Below are positions 15,691 to 25,299 of a stretch of 64,000 nucleotides of DNA, in pieces (position 1 is the stretch's first letter; each line of letters starts with the position of its first letter). The stretch lies in contig NZ_CP183878.1 in the NCBI RefSeq assembly GCF_048572895.1, positions 868,001 to 932,000 on the forward strand. Direction: 5' to 3'. Below the pieces are notes generated by a model that was given only the letters and a program-made list of their open reading frames with translations, searched no databases and was not told where the DNA came from. The translations under genes were made by a program, and so were the position numbers. This DNA comes from Psychrobacillus sp048572895. GTDB taxonomy: Bacteria; Bacillota; Bacilli; Bacillales_A; Planococcaceae.

Positions 15691-17379
15691 ATGAAAAAAT
15701 GGTCTGCAATTCCACTGCGAATGAAGTATTTAATAGCAATTTTTAGTTCCTTTATCTTATTTGGTATGATGACTGTTTTATTGATCATCCAAGTAGTGCA
15801 CAATCATGAAATAGCTGATGATATGGAAATTTCATCACAAAATGTCGAAAGTGCAGACATTATGCGATCGGAGGTAGCGAGATTATATATCGCCATTACC
15901 AATTTCGCAGGAGACCCATTAGAAGAATTCGACAAAGATTATGAATTGACAAAAGATAGTCTAGCAAATTTACTAAATGTGGCAAGTGCGCAAATGCCCT
16001 ATGTAGATTGGGAAACCTTCTCAGGAACTTTACAATCAATTCAAAATACATACGAGACTAATTTAAAGAAATCGGTTATTAACAAAGAAAATGTCGCAAA
16101 ACGAAGACAGCTTCAATCGATCAATGAAAAATATACTAGTCTGACTCTAATTTTAGAAGAAACTAGACAATATGAATCTGACAAAAGAGAAGTTTTAATA
16201 GAAGAAATGTCCGAGAGTCAGAAAAACACAATTGTTATTGTAGTTGCTGCGTTCCTAATAGCAGGTTTACTTTCACTAGCTCTAGTGTTAATGACAAATC
16301 GACAAATTAAGACCCAATTAGCACAGGTAGTCTTATCTGCAAAAGAAATATCTGAAGGGAATTTAAATAGTCAACCATTACAAATTTTAACGAACGATGA
16401 AATTGGGGAAGTTTCCGGTGCGATGAATGAAATGCGAGGAAATCTAATAGACATCGTAAAAACGATTAAACATACCGCGGAGAAATTAAGTAAAAATAGC
16501 GCAGAGCTAAAAGAATATTCCGCGGATACTGTAGATAGCACAAATACCGTCAAACTTGCTATTCATGAAACGAGTGGAAGTATGCTAAAGCAAAAAGAAA
16601 CATCTATTAGTATCCGCTCCTTCTTAGAGGAATTCTCTCTTACTTTTGGTGCAGCAACAGGAAAGGTAATCGAATTGAACGAGTATTCCACTATTGCTGT
16701 ACAAATGGCTGATGAAAGTACAATAGCATTGAAAAATGCTGCCGGAGAATCAGCAAAATTACGATCATTATTTAAAGAAGCGGATAAAGAAAGAAAATTA
16801 CTTCAGGACCGGACAGAGGAAATTGCACGGATGACAACAATCGTCCAAACGATTTCAAAGCAAACGAACCTACTAGCACTAAATGCTGGAATTGAGGCTG
16901 CTAGGTCTGGTGAACATGGTAAAGGCTTCGCAGTTGTAGCAGAAGAAGTAAAAAAACTTGCAGATGAAGTGTCTGGAACAGCTAATACCATTCACCAAAT
17001 ATCAAATTCTATTACGCAACAGGGAACTCAGATGGCGAATGTTTTTGCTGATGGTCTGGCTACATCCAAAAATAATGCAGCTACGTTTGAGATGCTACAT
17101 CATAAAATGGACAAAATAGTATCTTATATACGAGATTCCAAAAATCAAAATGAACATATGAAAGATTCCATTTTAACGATTGAAGAAGAAAAGAATACTT
17201 CTGAGAGACTCATTTTTGCATTAATAGAGTCCATTGAATCTAACACAGCGCAAATGGAGCACACAGAAGACATGCTTTTATCTAATGTTCAAACTATCGA
17301 AATGCTTTCTAAATTGATAAACGATGTAAGCGAACAAGCAATTATTTTGGAAAAATCAAGCACTAGATTTGTCATATAA
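15691..17379 (+). CDS. Methyl-accepting chemotaxis protein
   Basis: A 563-aa transmembrane chemoreceptor. TM1 (about residues 12-32) and TM2 (about 178-200) flank an extracellular helical sensor domain of about 145 residues. A HAMP linker follows, then the cytoplasmic signalling domain with the hairpin-tip motif QTNLLALNAGIEAARSGEHGKGFAVVAEEVKKLA. It would control CheA through CheW. The ATG at 15691 is chosen because GGGAGG precedes it and a signal-anchor N-terminus (MKKWSAIPLRMKYL) follows; the upstream extension is shadow sequence. Ligand unknown. Confidence 0.94.
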   Translation: MKKWSAIPLRMKYLIAIFSSFILFGMMTVLLIIQVVHNHEIADDMEISSQNVESADIMRSEVARLYIAITNFAGDPLEEFDKDYELTKDSLANLLNVASAQMPYVDWETFSGTLQSIQNTYETNLKKSVINKENVAKRRQLQSINEKYTSLTLILEETRQYESDKREVLIEEMSESQKNTIVIVVAAFLIAGLLSLALVLMTNRQIKTQLAQVVLSAKEISEGNLNSQPLQILTNDEIGEVSGAMNEMRGNLIDIVKTIKHTAEKLSKNSAELKEYSADTVDSTNTVKLAIHETSGSMLKQKETSISIRSFLEEFSLTFGAATGKVIELNEYSTIAVQMADESTIALKNAAGESAKLRSLFKEADKERKLLQDRTEEIARMTTIVQTISKQTNLLALNAGIEAARSGEHGKGFAVVAEEVKKLADEVSGTANTIHQISNSITQQGTQMANVFADGLATSKNNAATFEMLHHKMDKIVSYIRDSKNQNEHMKDSILTIEEEKNTSERLIFALIESIESNTAQMEHTEDMLLSNVQTIEMLSKLINDVSEQAIILEKSSTRFVI

Positions 17380-17384
17380 ACTAT

Positions 17385-17424
17385 ACCTAACAAGTAGTTT
17401 TTTCTATACTTGTTAGGTTTTTTA
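17385..17424 (+). terminator. Terminator after the chemoreceptor
   Basis: ACCTAACAAGTA and TACTTGTTAGGT pair and are followed by TTTTTT. Confidence 0.9.
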
Positions 17425-17457
17425 TTGTGTAAACCCTTGAAAACATTGAGTTTCTCT

Positions 17458-17475
17458 TGTAACACAATTGTTACA
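17458..17475. promoter_or_regulatory. Perfect dyad TGTAACA-CAAT-TGTTACA
   Basis: A 7-4-7 perfect inverted repeat about 85 bases upstream of the NlpC/P60 start. It looks like a repressor or activator site, but the binding protein is not known. TTGTAA within it could also serve as a -35 element. Confidence 0.45.
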
Positions 17476-17559
17476 TAACTGTAAAATTAAAAAGGTTTAA
17501 AGAGTGGTAACATGGGTTTAGAGAAATAATCAGAAAACTTTAGACCTTGGGGGAACACG

Positions 17560-18051
17560 ATGAATTTAAAATCTATGTCGCAAAAAGTCATGGCTATAAT
17601 AGTATTATCAGTTCTCTTAGTAACAGCATTCGCAGGAAATACAGAAGCTGCAAGCTCTGTAAATTCATCTGAACTAGTAGCAACTGCTAAAGATTTGATT
17701 GGAACAAAATATCGTAGTGGCGGGACAACGAAAGCAGGATTTGATTGTTCAGGATTTGTAAATTATGTGTATAGTGATGCAGGAGTTAGTCTTTCACGAA
17801 CTTCTTCAGGATTGTACGCTTCAGGATCGAAAGTAGATAAAAGTGATTTAGCTTCTGGAGACTTAGTATTCTTCAATACATCTGGTAAAGGTGTATCGCA
17901 TGTTGGTATATATATAGGTGACGGGAAATTTATCCATTCATCCACTTCAAAAGGTGTGAAAATCGATAAATTAAGTGACCCATATTATTGGGGAGATCGC
18001 TATGTAGGAGCTAAACGAATTGCTGATGTAACAGTAGCATTAAACAAATAA
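17560..18051 (+). CDS. Secreted NlpC/P60 family cell-wall hydrolase
   Basis: The 163-aa preprotein has a signal peptide (basic N-terminus, hydrophobic residues 10-27, likely cleavage after NTEA-A). Almost all of the mature part is a single NlpC/P60 domain. The catalytic Cys lies in AGFDCSGFVNYVY and the catalytic His in GVSHVGIYIGDG, with the third polar residue in KFIHSST. There is no LysM or SH3 wall-binding module, so it is a minimal DL-endopeptidase. Start ATG after TTGGGGGAA. It is monocistronic with a terminator. Confidence 0.93.
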   Translation: MNLKSMSQKVMAIIVLSVLLVTAFAGNTEAASSVNSSELVATAKDLIGTKYRSGGTTKAGFDCSGFVNYVYSDAGVSLSRTSSGLYASGSKVDKSDLASGDLVFFNTSGKGVSHVGIYIGDGKFIHSSTSKGVKIDKLSDPYYWGDRYVGAKRIADVTVALNK

Positions 18052-18066
18052 AACATATACATATCT

Positions 18067-18100
18067 GTTCTATCGTATAATTTACGGTAGAACTTTTTTT
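18067..18100 (+). terminator. Terminator after the NlpC/P60 gene
   Basis: GTTCTATCG and CGGTAGAAC pair (one wobble), followed by seven T's. Confidence 0.88.
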
Positions 18101-18205
18101 ATACTCAAAATATCTTCAATTGTTCTCATATCATTTGATAATTCTTAGTTAATTCTGCATAATGAAAAAAAGATAAAATAAGTTAATATCGGAAGGGGAA
18201 GGAAT

Positions 18206-18586
18206 TTGAAGTACAATCGTAATGAATATTTTCGTTATACATTTGGAGAGCCTTGTGATGCCACATTTCGGCTAATCAAACAACCTGTAGGCAACGCTGG
18301 AGTAGAATTGTCTAAAAAAGGTGCTTGTAAAATTATAGATATTAGCCCAAATGGCTTGAAAATGTTTAGCGAATTATTTATATCCATAGATCAATTACAT
18401 CATGTGGAGTTGAATTTCACCTTGGATACAAATCCTATTTCGATGGTTGGCGAATTTGTATGGTCTCACCGAAAAGCATTTGGCCATGAATATGGCGTAA
18501 AGTTAGTCGGAGACAGTGAAAGTGAAAAAATGATTATTGGAGAGCTAAAAAACCGTAGTCGTAAAGAGATGGAACTTAAAAAGTAA
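18206..18586 (+). CDS. PilZ domain protein
   Basis: A 126-aa soluble protein resembling a single PilZ domain. An Arg-containing N-terminal stretch (NEYFRYTFGEP) is followed by IDISPNGLKMFSEL, matching the (D/N)xSxxG element of c-di-GMP binding PilZ proteins. The rest is predicted beta-barrel. The RxxxR part is not clean (FRYTF has a single Arg), so c-di-GMP binding is uncertain. The start is TTG after GGAAGG. It has no operon partner. Confidence 0.75.
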   Translation: MKYNRNEYFRYTFGEPCDATFRLIKQPVGNAGVELSKKGACKIIDISPNGLKMFSELFISIDQLHHVELNFTLDTNPISMVGEFVWSHRKAFGHEYGVKLVGDSESEKMIIGELKNRSRKEMELKK

Positions 18587-18696
18587 AGATTATTACAAGT
18601 TTCGACAAAAAATAAATAAAAACTTTAAAATAAGAAGGATATTTTAAAGGTGGTGTTGAATTATATATATAGAGTTAAATTAAAGGAGGAGTTTAC

Positions 18697-19254
18697 ATGC
18701 TAAACTTTAACATTCGTGGAGAAAACATTGAGGTGACTCCTGCAATACGTGAATACGTTGAAGGGAAGATTGAGAAGGTAGACCGTTACTTCAACGAAGA
18801 AATTCAAGCAACTGCAAACGTTAACTTAAAAGTGTATAACGACAAGCAAACAAAAGTAGAAGTAACAATCCCTATGAAAAATTTAACACTGAGAGCAGAA
18901 GAACGCAATGCAGATATGTATGCTGCAGTCGACCTAATCGTTGATAAACTAGAGCGTCAAATTAGAAAGTATAAAACAAAAGTAAATCGTAAGTTCCGTG
19001 AGCGTGAAGGTGTAGCAACATTTTTTGCGACAATTGATGCACCGGATGCTGCAGTTGATCACACGGAAGAAGATGAATATAATATCGTTCGTACTAAACA
19101 ATTTGACTTAAAACCGATGGACCAAGAAGAAGCAGTACTACAAATGAACATGCTTGGTCATAATTTCTTCATCTTCACAGATGCTGAATCTAACGGTACA
19201 AATATTGTTTACAAACGTAGAGACGGTAAATACGGCTTAATCGAAACAAACTAA
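18697..19254 (+). CDS. hpf: Ribosome hibernation promoting factor, long form
   Basis: The 185-aa long HPF dimerises 70S ribosomes into inactive 100S particles in stationary phase. The N-terminal S30Ae/YfiA domain (about 1-100, FNIRGENIEVTPAIREYVEGKI) and the C-terminal dimerisation domain (FDLKPMDQEEAVLQMNMLGHNFFIF, about 128-185) are both complete. A strong ribosome binding site AAAGGAGGA precedes the ATG. As in B. subtilis (yvyD), it lies upstream of secA and prfB. Confidence 0.96.
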   Translation: MLNFNIRGENIEVTPAIREYVEGKIEKVDRYFNEEIQATANVNLKVYNDKQTKVEVTIPMKNLTLRAEERNADMYAAVDLIVDKLERQIRKYKTKVNRKFREREGVATFFATIDAPDAAVDHTEEDEYNIVRTKQFDLKPMDQEEAVLQMNMLGHNFFIFTDAESNGTNIVYKRRDGKYGLIETN

Positions 19255-19287
19255 GTCCATAAAACAAATAAAATAATTCAAATACCG

Positions 19288-19320
19288 AACTCTCCTCTTA
19301 GTTTTGAGGAGAGTTTTTTA
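19288..19320 (+). terminator. Terminator after hpf
   Basis: AACTCTCCTC and GAGGAGAGTT form the stem, followed by TTTTT. Confidence 0.92.
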
Positions 19321-19340
19321 ATAAAGATAAGAAAATGTAG

Positions 19341-19455
19341 ACGAACACTGGTGCTAGGCATTTAAAAATGAGTAAAGTACTAATTTGGGTTTCAGGTGTT
19401 TACAAAGGATCGACGGCATAAGAGCTCCACCACGTGAACGCAACACCTTTGTGAC
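19341..19455 (+). repeat. Degraded left-end copy (D) of the dispersed non-coding element
   Basis: It starts GAACACTG, as copies B and C do, and continues with a GAGTAAAGTACTA...TTTCAGGTG...ACAAAGGA similarity before diverging. An internal AGGTGTTTACAAAGG / CCTTTGTGAC-type pairing can be drawn. The remaining part of the gap (19456-19581) shows nothing further recognisable. Confidence 0.55.
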
Positions 19456-19581
19456 GAGCCTCTCGATATCTTACGGTAATGATGTAGCAATGTCAGACTG
19501 AAGCATGCTGAAAACAATAAAAAAATAGGTTTATTCTCTTTAAAGGTACTTGCGTTTTTCTCATTTATTAGTGTACCTTAT

Positions 19582-19610
19582 TTGCGCGCCTTTAGAACGA
19601 ATGGTAAAAT
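19582..19610 (+). promoter_or_regulatory. Probable promoter of secA
   Basis: TTGCGC, a 17-base spacer and TAAAAT (19605-19610), about 33 bases before the secA ATG. Confidence 0.55.
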
Positions 19611-19642
19611 GTAGAGTAAGACTAAATGGGAAGTGAAACTAG

Positions 19643-22153
19643 ATGCTGGGTGTATTAAATAAAGTGTTCGATTTAAACAAACGTGATCTAAAACGCTTAG
19701 AAAAAATTGCGGATAAAGTAGAAGCATTAGAAAGTAAAATAGAAGCATTGACTGATGATGAGCTTCGCGCGAAAACAGATGAGTTTCGTGGTCGCTATGC
19801 TAAAGGCGAAAGCTTAGATAGTTTATTACCAGAGGCATTTGCCGTAGCACGTGAAGGATCTAAACGTGTGCTTGGAATGTTCCCTTTCCGTGTTCAAATT
19901 ATGGGGGCAGCTGCTCTTCATGAAGGTAATATTGCAGAGATGAAAACGGGGGAAGGTAAAACGTTAACTTCTACCCTATCCATTTATTTAAATGCAATTA
20001 CAGGGCTCGGTGCGCATGTCGTAACGGTTAATGAATATTTGTCTAGCCGTGATGCTGCTGAGATGGGACAATTATATAATTTCCTAGGATTAAGTGTTGG
20101 ATTGAACTTAAATTCATTGTCTAAGGAAGAAAAACGTGAAGCCTATGCGGCGGATGTTACGTATTCGACGAACAATGAGCTTGGATTTGATTATTTACGA
20201 GATAATATGGTGCTGTACAAGGAAGATAAAGTTCAACGTCCACTTCACTATGCTGTAATCGATGAAGTTGACTCTATCTTAATCGATGAAGCAAGAACGC
20301 CTTTAATCATTTCTGGACAAGCAAACAAAGCAGCACTTCTTTATAAACAAGCAAATGCCTTTGTGCGTACATTAACTAAAGACGTAGACTATTCTTATGA
20401 GGAGTCTACAAAAGGTGTAACACTAACGGATACTGGTGTAGAAAAAGTAGAAAAAGCTTTCAATATAGATAATTTATTTGATCTGACTCATGTTCGTTTA
20501 AATCATGCAGTCAATCAATCATTAAAAGCCCATGCTTCTATGCATCTGGATATCGATTATGTCGTTCAAGAGGGCGATGTTGTTATCGTCGATTCGTTCA
20601 CTGGTCGTCTAATGAAAGGTCGTCGTTATAGTGATGGTCTTCATCAAGCGATTGAAGCAAAAGAAGGTCTTGAAGTTCAAAATGAGTCAATGACGATGGC
20701 TACGATTACGTTCCAAAACTTTTTCCGTATGTACGATAAGCTGTCGGGTATGACTGGTACAGCAAAAACGGAAGAAGAGGAATTCCGTAATATATACAAT
20801 ATGAATGTTATTGCGATTCCAACAAATCGTCCAATTGCAAGGGATGACCATGCAGATTTAATCTATGCTTCTATGAATGGTAAATACGAAGCGGCTGCGG
20901 CTGACATTGCTGAACGCAATAAAAATGGTCAACCAGTTCTAATTGGTACTGTTGCCATCGAAACCTCTGAAATTATTTCGAAATTATTAACCAAACATGG
21001 CATTCCGCATAATGTATTAAATGCCAAAAATCATGAACATGAGGCAGAAATTATTGCGACTGCTGGACATTTAGGCTCTGTGACGATTGCCACAAATATG
21101 GCTGGTCGTGGGACAGATATTAAACTAGGCGATGGTGTAACTGAAGTCGGTGGTTTAGCAGTAATTGGGACGGAACGACATGAGTCTCGTCGTATAGATA
21201 ACCAATTACGTGGACGTTCTGGTCGTCAAGGAGATCCTGGGGTAACACAGTTCTACCTATCGATGGAAGATGAATTGATGCGCAGGTTTGGCTCTGATAA
21301 TATGCGTGCCATGATGTCGAAGCTAGGTATGGATGACACTCAACCAATTCAATCGAAGATGGTATCTCGAGCAGTGGAATCAGCGCAAAAACGTGTAGAA
21401 GGAAATAACTTCGATTCACGTAAGCGCCTATTACAATATGATGATGTACTACGTCAACAGCGTGAAATCATATATAAAGAACGTAATGAAGTATTAGAAA
21501 CCGAGAATATGCGTGCACTTGTAGAGTCTATGCTATTCGGAGCAATTGAACGTTTAGTTTCTTCTCATACAAACTCTGAGAATAAGGCTGACTGGAGTTT
21601 AAAAGGAATTGAAGATTACGTTCAAGCGAATTTATTGCCTGAAGGGGTAATAACACAATCGATACTAGAAAAATTATCTCCTGAAGAAATGATCGAAACA
21701 ATCAAAGAAGAAGTACTTCGTTTCTATAATGCGAAGGAAGAAGAAATGACTGCTGAACGTATGCGTGAGTTTGAAAAGGTAGTATTACTTCGTTCTATTG
21801 ACTCCAAGTGGATCGATCATATCGATGCAATGGATCAACTTCGTCAAGGAATCCATTTGCGAGCATACGGACAAACTGATCCACTTCGTGAATACCAAAG
21901 TGAAGGCTTTGCAATGTTCGAAGCAATGGTCGATTCCATTCAGGAAGACGTTGCGAAATATGGGATGAAAGCGGAAATTCGCAATAACCTGGAACGCGAA
22001 GAAGTAGCAAAAGGGCAAGCTGTAAATCCAAAAGAAGAAAGCGGCCCAGTGAAGAAAAAACCAGTACGCAAAGAAGTTTCCATCGGACGTAACGATCCAT
22101 GTCCATGCGGAAGTGGAGAGAAATTCAAAAACTGCCACGGAGCAGTGCAATAA
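19643..22153 (+). CDS. secA: Preprotein translocase ATPase SecA
   Basis: SecA drives Sec-dependent export through SecYEG. The 836 aa include Walker A MKTGEGKTLTS (about residue 100), Walker B VIDEVDSILIDEARTPL, the preprotein cross-linking domain, the second nucleotide domain (TNMAGRGTDIKLG), the helical scaffold/wing and the C-terminal zinc-binding motif CPCGSGEKFKNCHG that contacts SecB or ribosomes. Length is typical for Bacillales SecA1. It is followed by a long cruciform element and prfB. Confidence 0.98.
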   Translation: MLGVLNKVFDLNKRDLKRLEKIADKVEALESKIEALTDDELRAKTDEFRGRYAKGESLDSLLPEAFAVAREGSKRVLGMFPFRVQIMGAAALHEGNIAEMKTGEGKTLTSTLSIYLNAITGLGAHVVTVNEYLSSRDAAEMGQLYNFLGLSVGLNLNSLSKEEKREAYAADVTYSTNNELGFDYLRDNMVLYKEDKVQRPLHYAVIDEVDSILIDEARTPLIISGQANKAALLYKQANAFVRTLTKDVDYSYEESTKGVTLTDTGVEKVEKAFNIDNLFDLTHVRLNHAVNQSLKAHASMHLDIDYVVQEGDVVIVDSFTGRLMKGRRYSDGLHQAIEAKEGLEVQNESMTMATITFQNFFRMYDKLSGMTGTAKTEEEEFRNIYNMNVIAIPTNRPIARDDHADLIYASMNGKYEAAAADIAERNKNGQPVLIGTVAIETSEIISKLLTKHGIPHNVLNAKNHEHEAEIIATAGHLGSVTIATNMAGRGTDIKLGDGVTEVGGLAVIGTERHESRRIDNQLRGRSGRQGDPGVTQFYLSMEDELMRRFGSDNMRAMMSKLGMDDTQPIQSKMVSRAVESAQKRVEGNNFDSRKRLLQYDDVLRQQREIIYKERNEVLETENMRALVESMLFGAIERLVSSHTNSENKADWSLKGIEDYVQANLLPEGVITQSILEKLSPEEMIETIKEEVLRFYNAKEEEMTAERMREFEKVVLLRSIDSKWIDHIDAMDQLRQGIHLRAYGQTDPLREYQSEGFAMFEAMVDSIQEDVAKYGMKAEIRNNLEREEVAKGQAVNPKEESGPVKKKPVRKEVSIGRNDPCPCGSGEKFKNCHGAVQ

Positions 22154-22156
22154 AGA

Positions 22157-22266
22157 AATGTGGAAGGCGCCACGAAAGCCGTGACAAGCGCTGGAAGTAT
22201 AAAGGAAAAGGCGCACTTTGCCTTTACCTTTATACTGAAGCGGTTCGAACGGCTGGCGCCTGGCAC
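22157..22266. repeat. Cruciform palindromic element between secA and prfB
   Basis: A nested foldback: GGCGCCA (22166-22172) pairs with TGGCGCC (22254-22260), GCCGT with ACGGC, and a 17-base arm (22196-22212) pairs with 22220-22236 with a single mismatch around a seven-base loop. It has no T-run, so it is not a standard terminator. It resembles Bacillales REP-like palindromes. An overlapping open frame (22160-22405) is an artefact of this sequence. Confidence 0.8.
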
Positions 22267-22327
22267 TGGACATAAAGAAAAACGCGGGCAACCAGAGTTT
22301 AGACAAAAGAAAGTCGGAGGAAAACAA

Positions 22328-23432
22328 ATGATAGAAATAGCAACAGTACGCAATGAATTAGATAGAACTTCAGGAAAGTTAAAAGACTTTAGGGGGTCTC
22401 TTTGACTTAGAAAACAAAGAGGTTCGTATTCAAGAATTAGAAGAGCTGATGACATTTCCAGATTTTTGGGATGATGCACAGGGAGCTCAAAAAGTGATTA
22501 ATGAAACCAATGCATTAAAAGCAATAGTAGAAGAGTATCGTAGTCTTGAGTCTACACAAGAAGACCTAGAGATGACTTTGGAATTGATCAAAGAAATGCC
22601 AGATGAAGAGTTACAGGAAGACCTTGGTAACGAGTTAAAAGAATTTACCAAAAAGCTTAGTGATTTTGAATTGCAAATGCTACTTAGCGAGGAATACGAT
22701 AAGCATAATGCAATTTTAGAATTGCACCCTGGTGCTGGCGGTACAGAGTCTCAAGACTGGGGTTCGATTTTGTTACGTATGTACCAACGATGGGCAGATA
22801 AACGTGGCTTTAAAGTAGAAACGATTGATTATTTACCTGGGGATGAAGCTGGTATCAAATCGGTAACGTTACTGATAAAAGGACATAATGCATATGGCTA
22901 TCTGAAAGCGGAAAAAGGCGTGCATCGTCTTGTTCGTATTTCGCCTTTTGACTCATCTGGCCGCCGTCATACTTCATTTGTTTCCTGTGAAGTAATGCCT
23001 GAGTTTAATGATGAAATAGAAATAGATATTCGCACAGAAGATTTGAAAATTGACACGTATCGTGCAACTGGTGCTGGTGGGCAGCATATTAATACGACTG
23101 ACTCAGCAGTTCGTATTACACATTTACCTACAAATACAGTTGTTACTTGTCAATCAGAGCGTTCACAGATTAAAAACCGAGAACATGCGATGAAATTATT
23201 AAAATCAAAACTGTATCAGCTGAAAATTGAAGAACAAGAAGCACAATTATTGGAAATCCGTGGAGAGCAAAAAGAAATCGGATGGGGAAGTCAAATACGT
23301 TCGTACGTATTCCATCCATATTCCATGGTAAAAGATCATCGTACAAATGAAGAAAGCGGTAATGTCCATGCAGTTGTAGATGGGGAAATCGATCCGTTTA
23401 TTCATGCTTATCTACGTTCAAAAATAAATTAA
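22328..23432 (+). CDS. prfB: Peptide chain release factor 2 with programmed +1 frameshift
   Basis: RF2 terminates translation at UGA and UAA. The coding sequence is joined: 25 codons from ATG 22328 to CTT (22400-22402), then +1 slippage over the in-frame TGA (22403-22405), continuing from GAC at 22404. The classical signal is present: an internal Shine-Dalgarno AGGGGG just before CTT-TGA-C, giving autoregulation by RF2 level. The full product is 367 aa. The catalytic GGQ is in TGAGGQHINTTDSAVR, and the stop-codon-reading SPF motif is in RISPFDSSGRRH. Confidence 0.97.
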
Positions 23433-23446
23433 TAGACGTTTTACAC

Positions 23447-23480
23447 ACCGATGTTATAATTATATAACATCGGTTTTTTT
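23447..23480 (+). terminator. Terminator after prfB
   Basis: ACCGATGTTAT and ATAACATCGGT form an 11-bp stem followed by TTTTTTT. Confidence 0.93.
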
Positions 23481-23514
23481 ATTTTTCAGAATACAAGGGA
23501 TAGGGGAAAGAGCA

Positions 23515-24981
23515 ATGAATATTAATGAGTTGAAAAACGAAGATTTAAAGAGAAAAAACTTCATTTTATTTTTAGCTTATGGATTAGCAGCAGGTCTTGG
23601 ATTACTAGTTCAAATTATTATTCAACAGGCAGCAGTTGTTATTATTTCTATTGGAATACCTTTTGTTGTAGTAATTATTATGTATTTAGCAGCTAGAAAA
23701 TCAATACGTGTCGCATCTGTTCTTCCTTATTTTGTTATAGTCGCAGGAGCGATAACAGCTGTCAGTATGAGTTATTTTAATGAAGTAAGTATTGCCACAA
23801 TCGTATTGGCTCTATTCATCCTAATTTTGAGTAGCTTACATTCTAAACAGAGTATTTTTATATTCGGTTACATTCTGTGCGTAGGCGCGATGATTGTAAA
23901 TGTGATGTTGGATAACTCAGGTATATTTGAAGGACGAACTGTGAATATTTTCTTTATCCAATTCATCATGGCCCTCGGAATTTTCTTACAGGTGAGACAA
24001 AGTAAGAAGTTATTCTCCAATGTTGAGAAACTTATAGAAGATGCTAAAGCTAAATCAGATGAAGATACGTTTCTACATCAAAAATTAGAAACTGCTGTAT
24101 CTGTCATTACGACTAATTTGGAGCAAATTCGCACTAATACATTTAATACCAACAATGCGCAGCAAGAAATGCTTGTTGCTGTAGGTGAAGTTAGTATTGG
24201 TTCTCAAAAACAAGCAGACCACGTAATTGATATTGTAAAAAATACAGAGGCAACTTCTGACTCAGTGAAAGAAATGGCCGGACATTTGCATGAGATTGTT
24301 AAACAAGCAGAGTTAGCGGAACAGAATGCTTCGGATGGTTCTATGGTAATGGAAAAAATGAAAAATGAAATTGATGCATTTACAGTCTTTTTTGTAGAAC
24401 TCAATAAAACGTTCAATGGACTTTCCGAAAAAATTAATGAAACAAATAATTTTGCTAGTGATATTCGCCAAATTACAGCACAAACTAATCTTCTAGCTTT
24501 AAACGCCTCCATAGAAGCCGCAAGAGCCGGTGAACTAGGAAAAGGATTTGCTGTTGTGGCAGAAGAAATCCGAAAACTTGCAGGAGTAACGGATCAATCA
24601 CTGGAAAAAATAGATGATAATCTAAACCAATTAAATAAGTTCAATCAAGCAGCCCTAAACAAGCTAGAAAACGGTGTAAACCAAATTTACACTCAAGTAG
24701 CAACTGCCGATAAATCGAATAAATCATTTAATAAACTTCATGAAACAATGAGGAATTTGCAAAATGAGTTAGCTAAATTCCTACGTGATGTGGATGTCAT
24801 TTCAAATAATACAGAATCCATTAATATTAGTGCCAATGAATTTGCTGCGATTATTGAAGAAAGCACAGCAACCGTAGAAGAATTCAACGCAACACTTGTA
24901 CAAATAACCGAAGATCAACAGGCAACTGCCAAATATATAGATGAAACATATAAGGAAGCACAAAGTATTAATAAAAAATAA
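23515..24981 (+). CDS. Methyl-accepting chemotaxis protein with multi-TM sensor
   Basis: The 488-aa receptor has five or six membrane helices packed into residues 15-160 with no sizeable extracellular domain and no evident HAMP. The signalling domain follows, with tip motif QTNLLALNASIEAARAGELGKGFAVVAEEIRKLA. This architecture suggests sensing at or within the membrane, or of membrane state, rather than through a periplasmic-type ligand domain. Start ATG after TAGGGGAAAG. It is monocistronic between terminators; the ligand is unknown. Confidence 0.9.
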   Translation: MNINELKNEDLKRKNFILFLAYGLAAGLGLLVQIIIQQAAVVIISIGIPFVVVIIMYLAARKSIRVASVLPYFVIVAGAITAVSMSYFNEVSIATIVLALFILILSSLHSKQSIFIFGYILCVGAMIVNVMLDNSGIFEGRTVNIFFIQFIMALGIFLQVRQSKKLFSNVEKLIEDAKAKSDEDTFLHQKLETAVSVITTNLEQIRTNTFNTNNAQQEMLVAVGEVSIGSQKQADHVIDIVKNTEATSDSVKEMAGHLHEIVKQAELAEQNASDGSMVMEKMKNEIDAFTVFFVELNKTFNGLSEKINETNNFASDIRQITAQTNLLALNASIEAARAGELGKGFAVVAEEIRKLAGVTDQSLEKIDDNLNQLNKFNQAALNKLENGVNQIYTQVATADKSNKSFNKLHETMRNLQNELAKFLRDVDVISNNTESINISANEFAAIIEESTATVEEFNATLVQITEDQQATAKYIDETYKEAQSINKK

Positions 24982-24992
24982 TTATTACTTTA

Positions 24993-25022
24993 AAAGCGTG
25001 TCTTTGAGACATGCTCTTTTTT
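24993..25022 (+). terminator. Terminator after the second chemoreceptor
   Basis: AAGCGTGTCT and AGACATGCTCTT pair with one or two mismatches and are followed by TTTT. The gap 25040-25130 just downstream has faint similarity (CTCGGAAACTAAAGAAACTGGTTTT) to the tail of the dispersed element. Confidence 0.7.
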
Positions 25023-25228
25023 AATAGAAAGAAAATTTTGTGCAGCTTTGAACTAAGGTTTCCAGAATCTCCAAAGTATCTCGGAAACTAAAGAAACTGG
25101 TTTTGGTCTTAATCCTATTTGTTTTTTTCTTTCGTTTTTATGTATAACTTTCCTATGTTGAGAGATAACATATACACAACCCTCTAATTTCATTCACTTC
25201 ACCTCGTCAACACGCTATCTTGCTGAAG

Positions 25229-25257
25229 TTCACAAATTACTTGCCACTTGTTATACT
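25229..25257 (+). promoter_or_regulatory. Promoter of the YitT-family gene
   Basis: TTCACA, a 17-base spacer and TATACT (25252-25257). Confidence 0.6.
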
Positions 25258-25299
25258 AGTGCAGGCAAACACAAGTATTTGAATGAAAGAGGATATGAA

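Noticed and set aside
22160..22405. 81-aa ORF starting in the secA-prfB gap
   Set aside because: It is the cruciform plus the short first frame of prfB read from an upstream ATG; the true prfB start is 22328 with the programmed frameshift.
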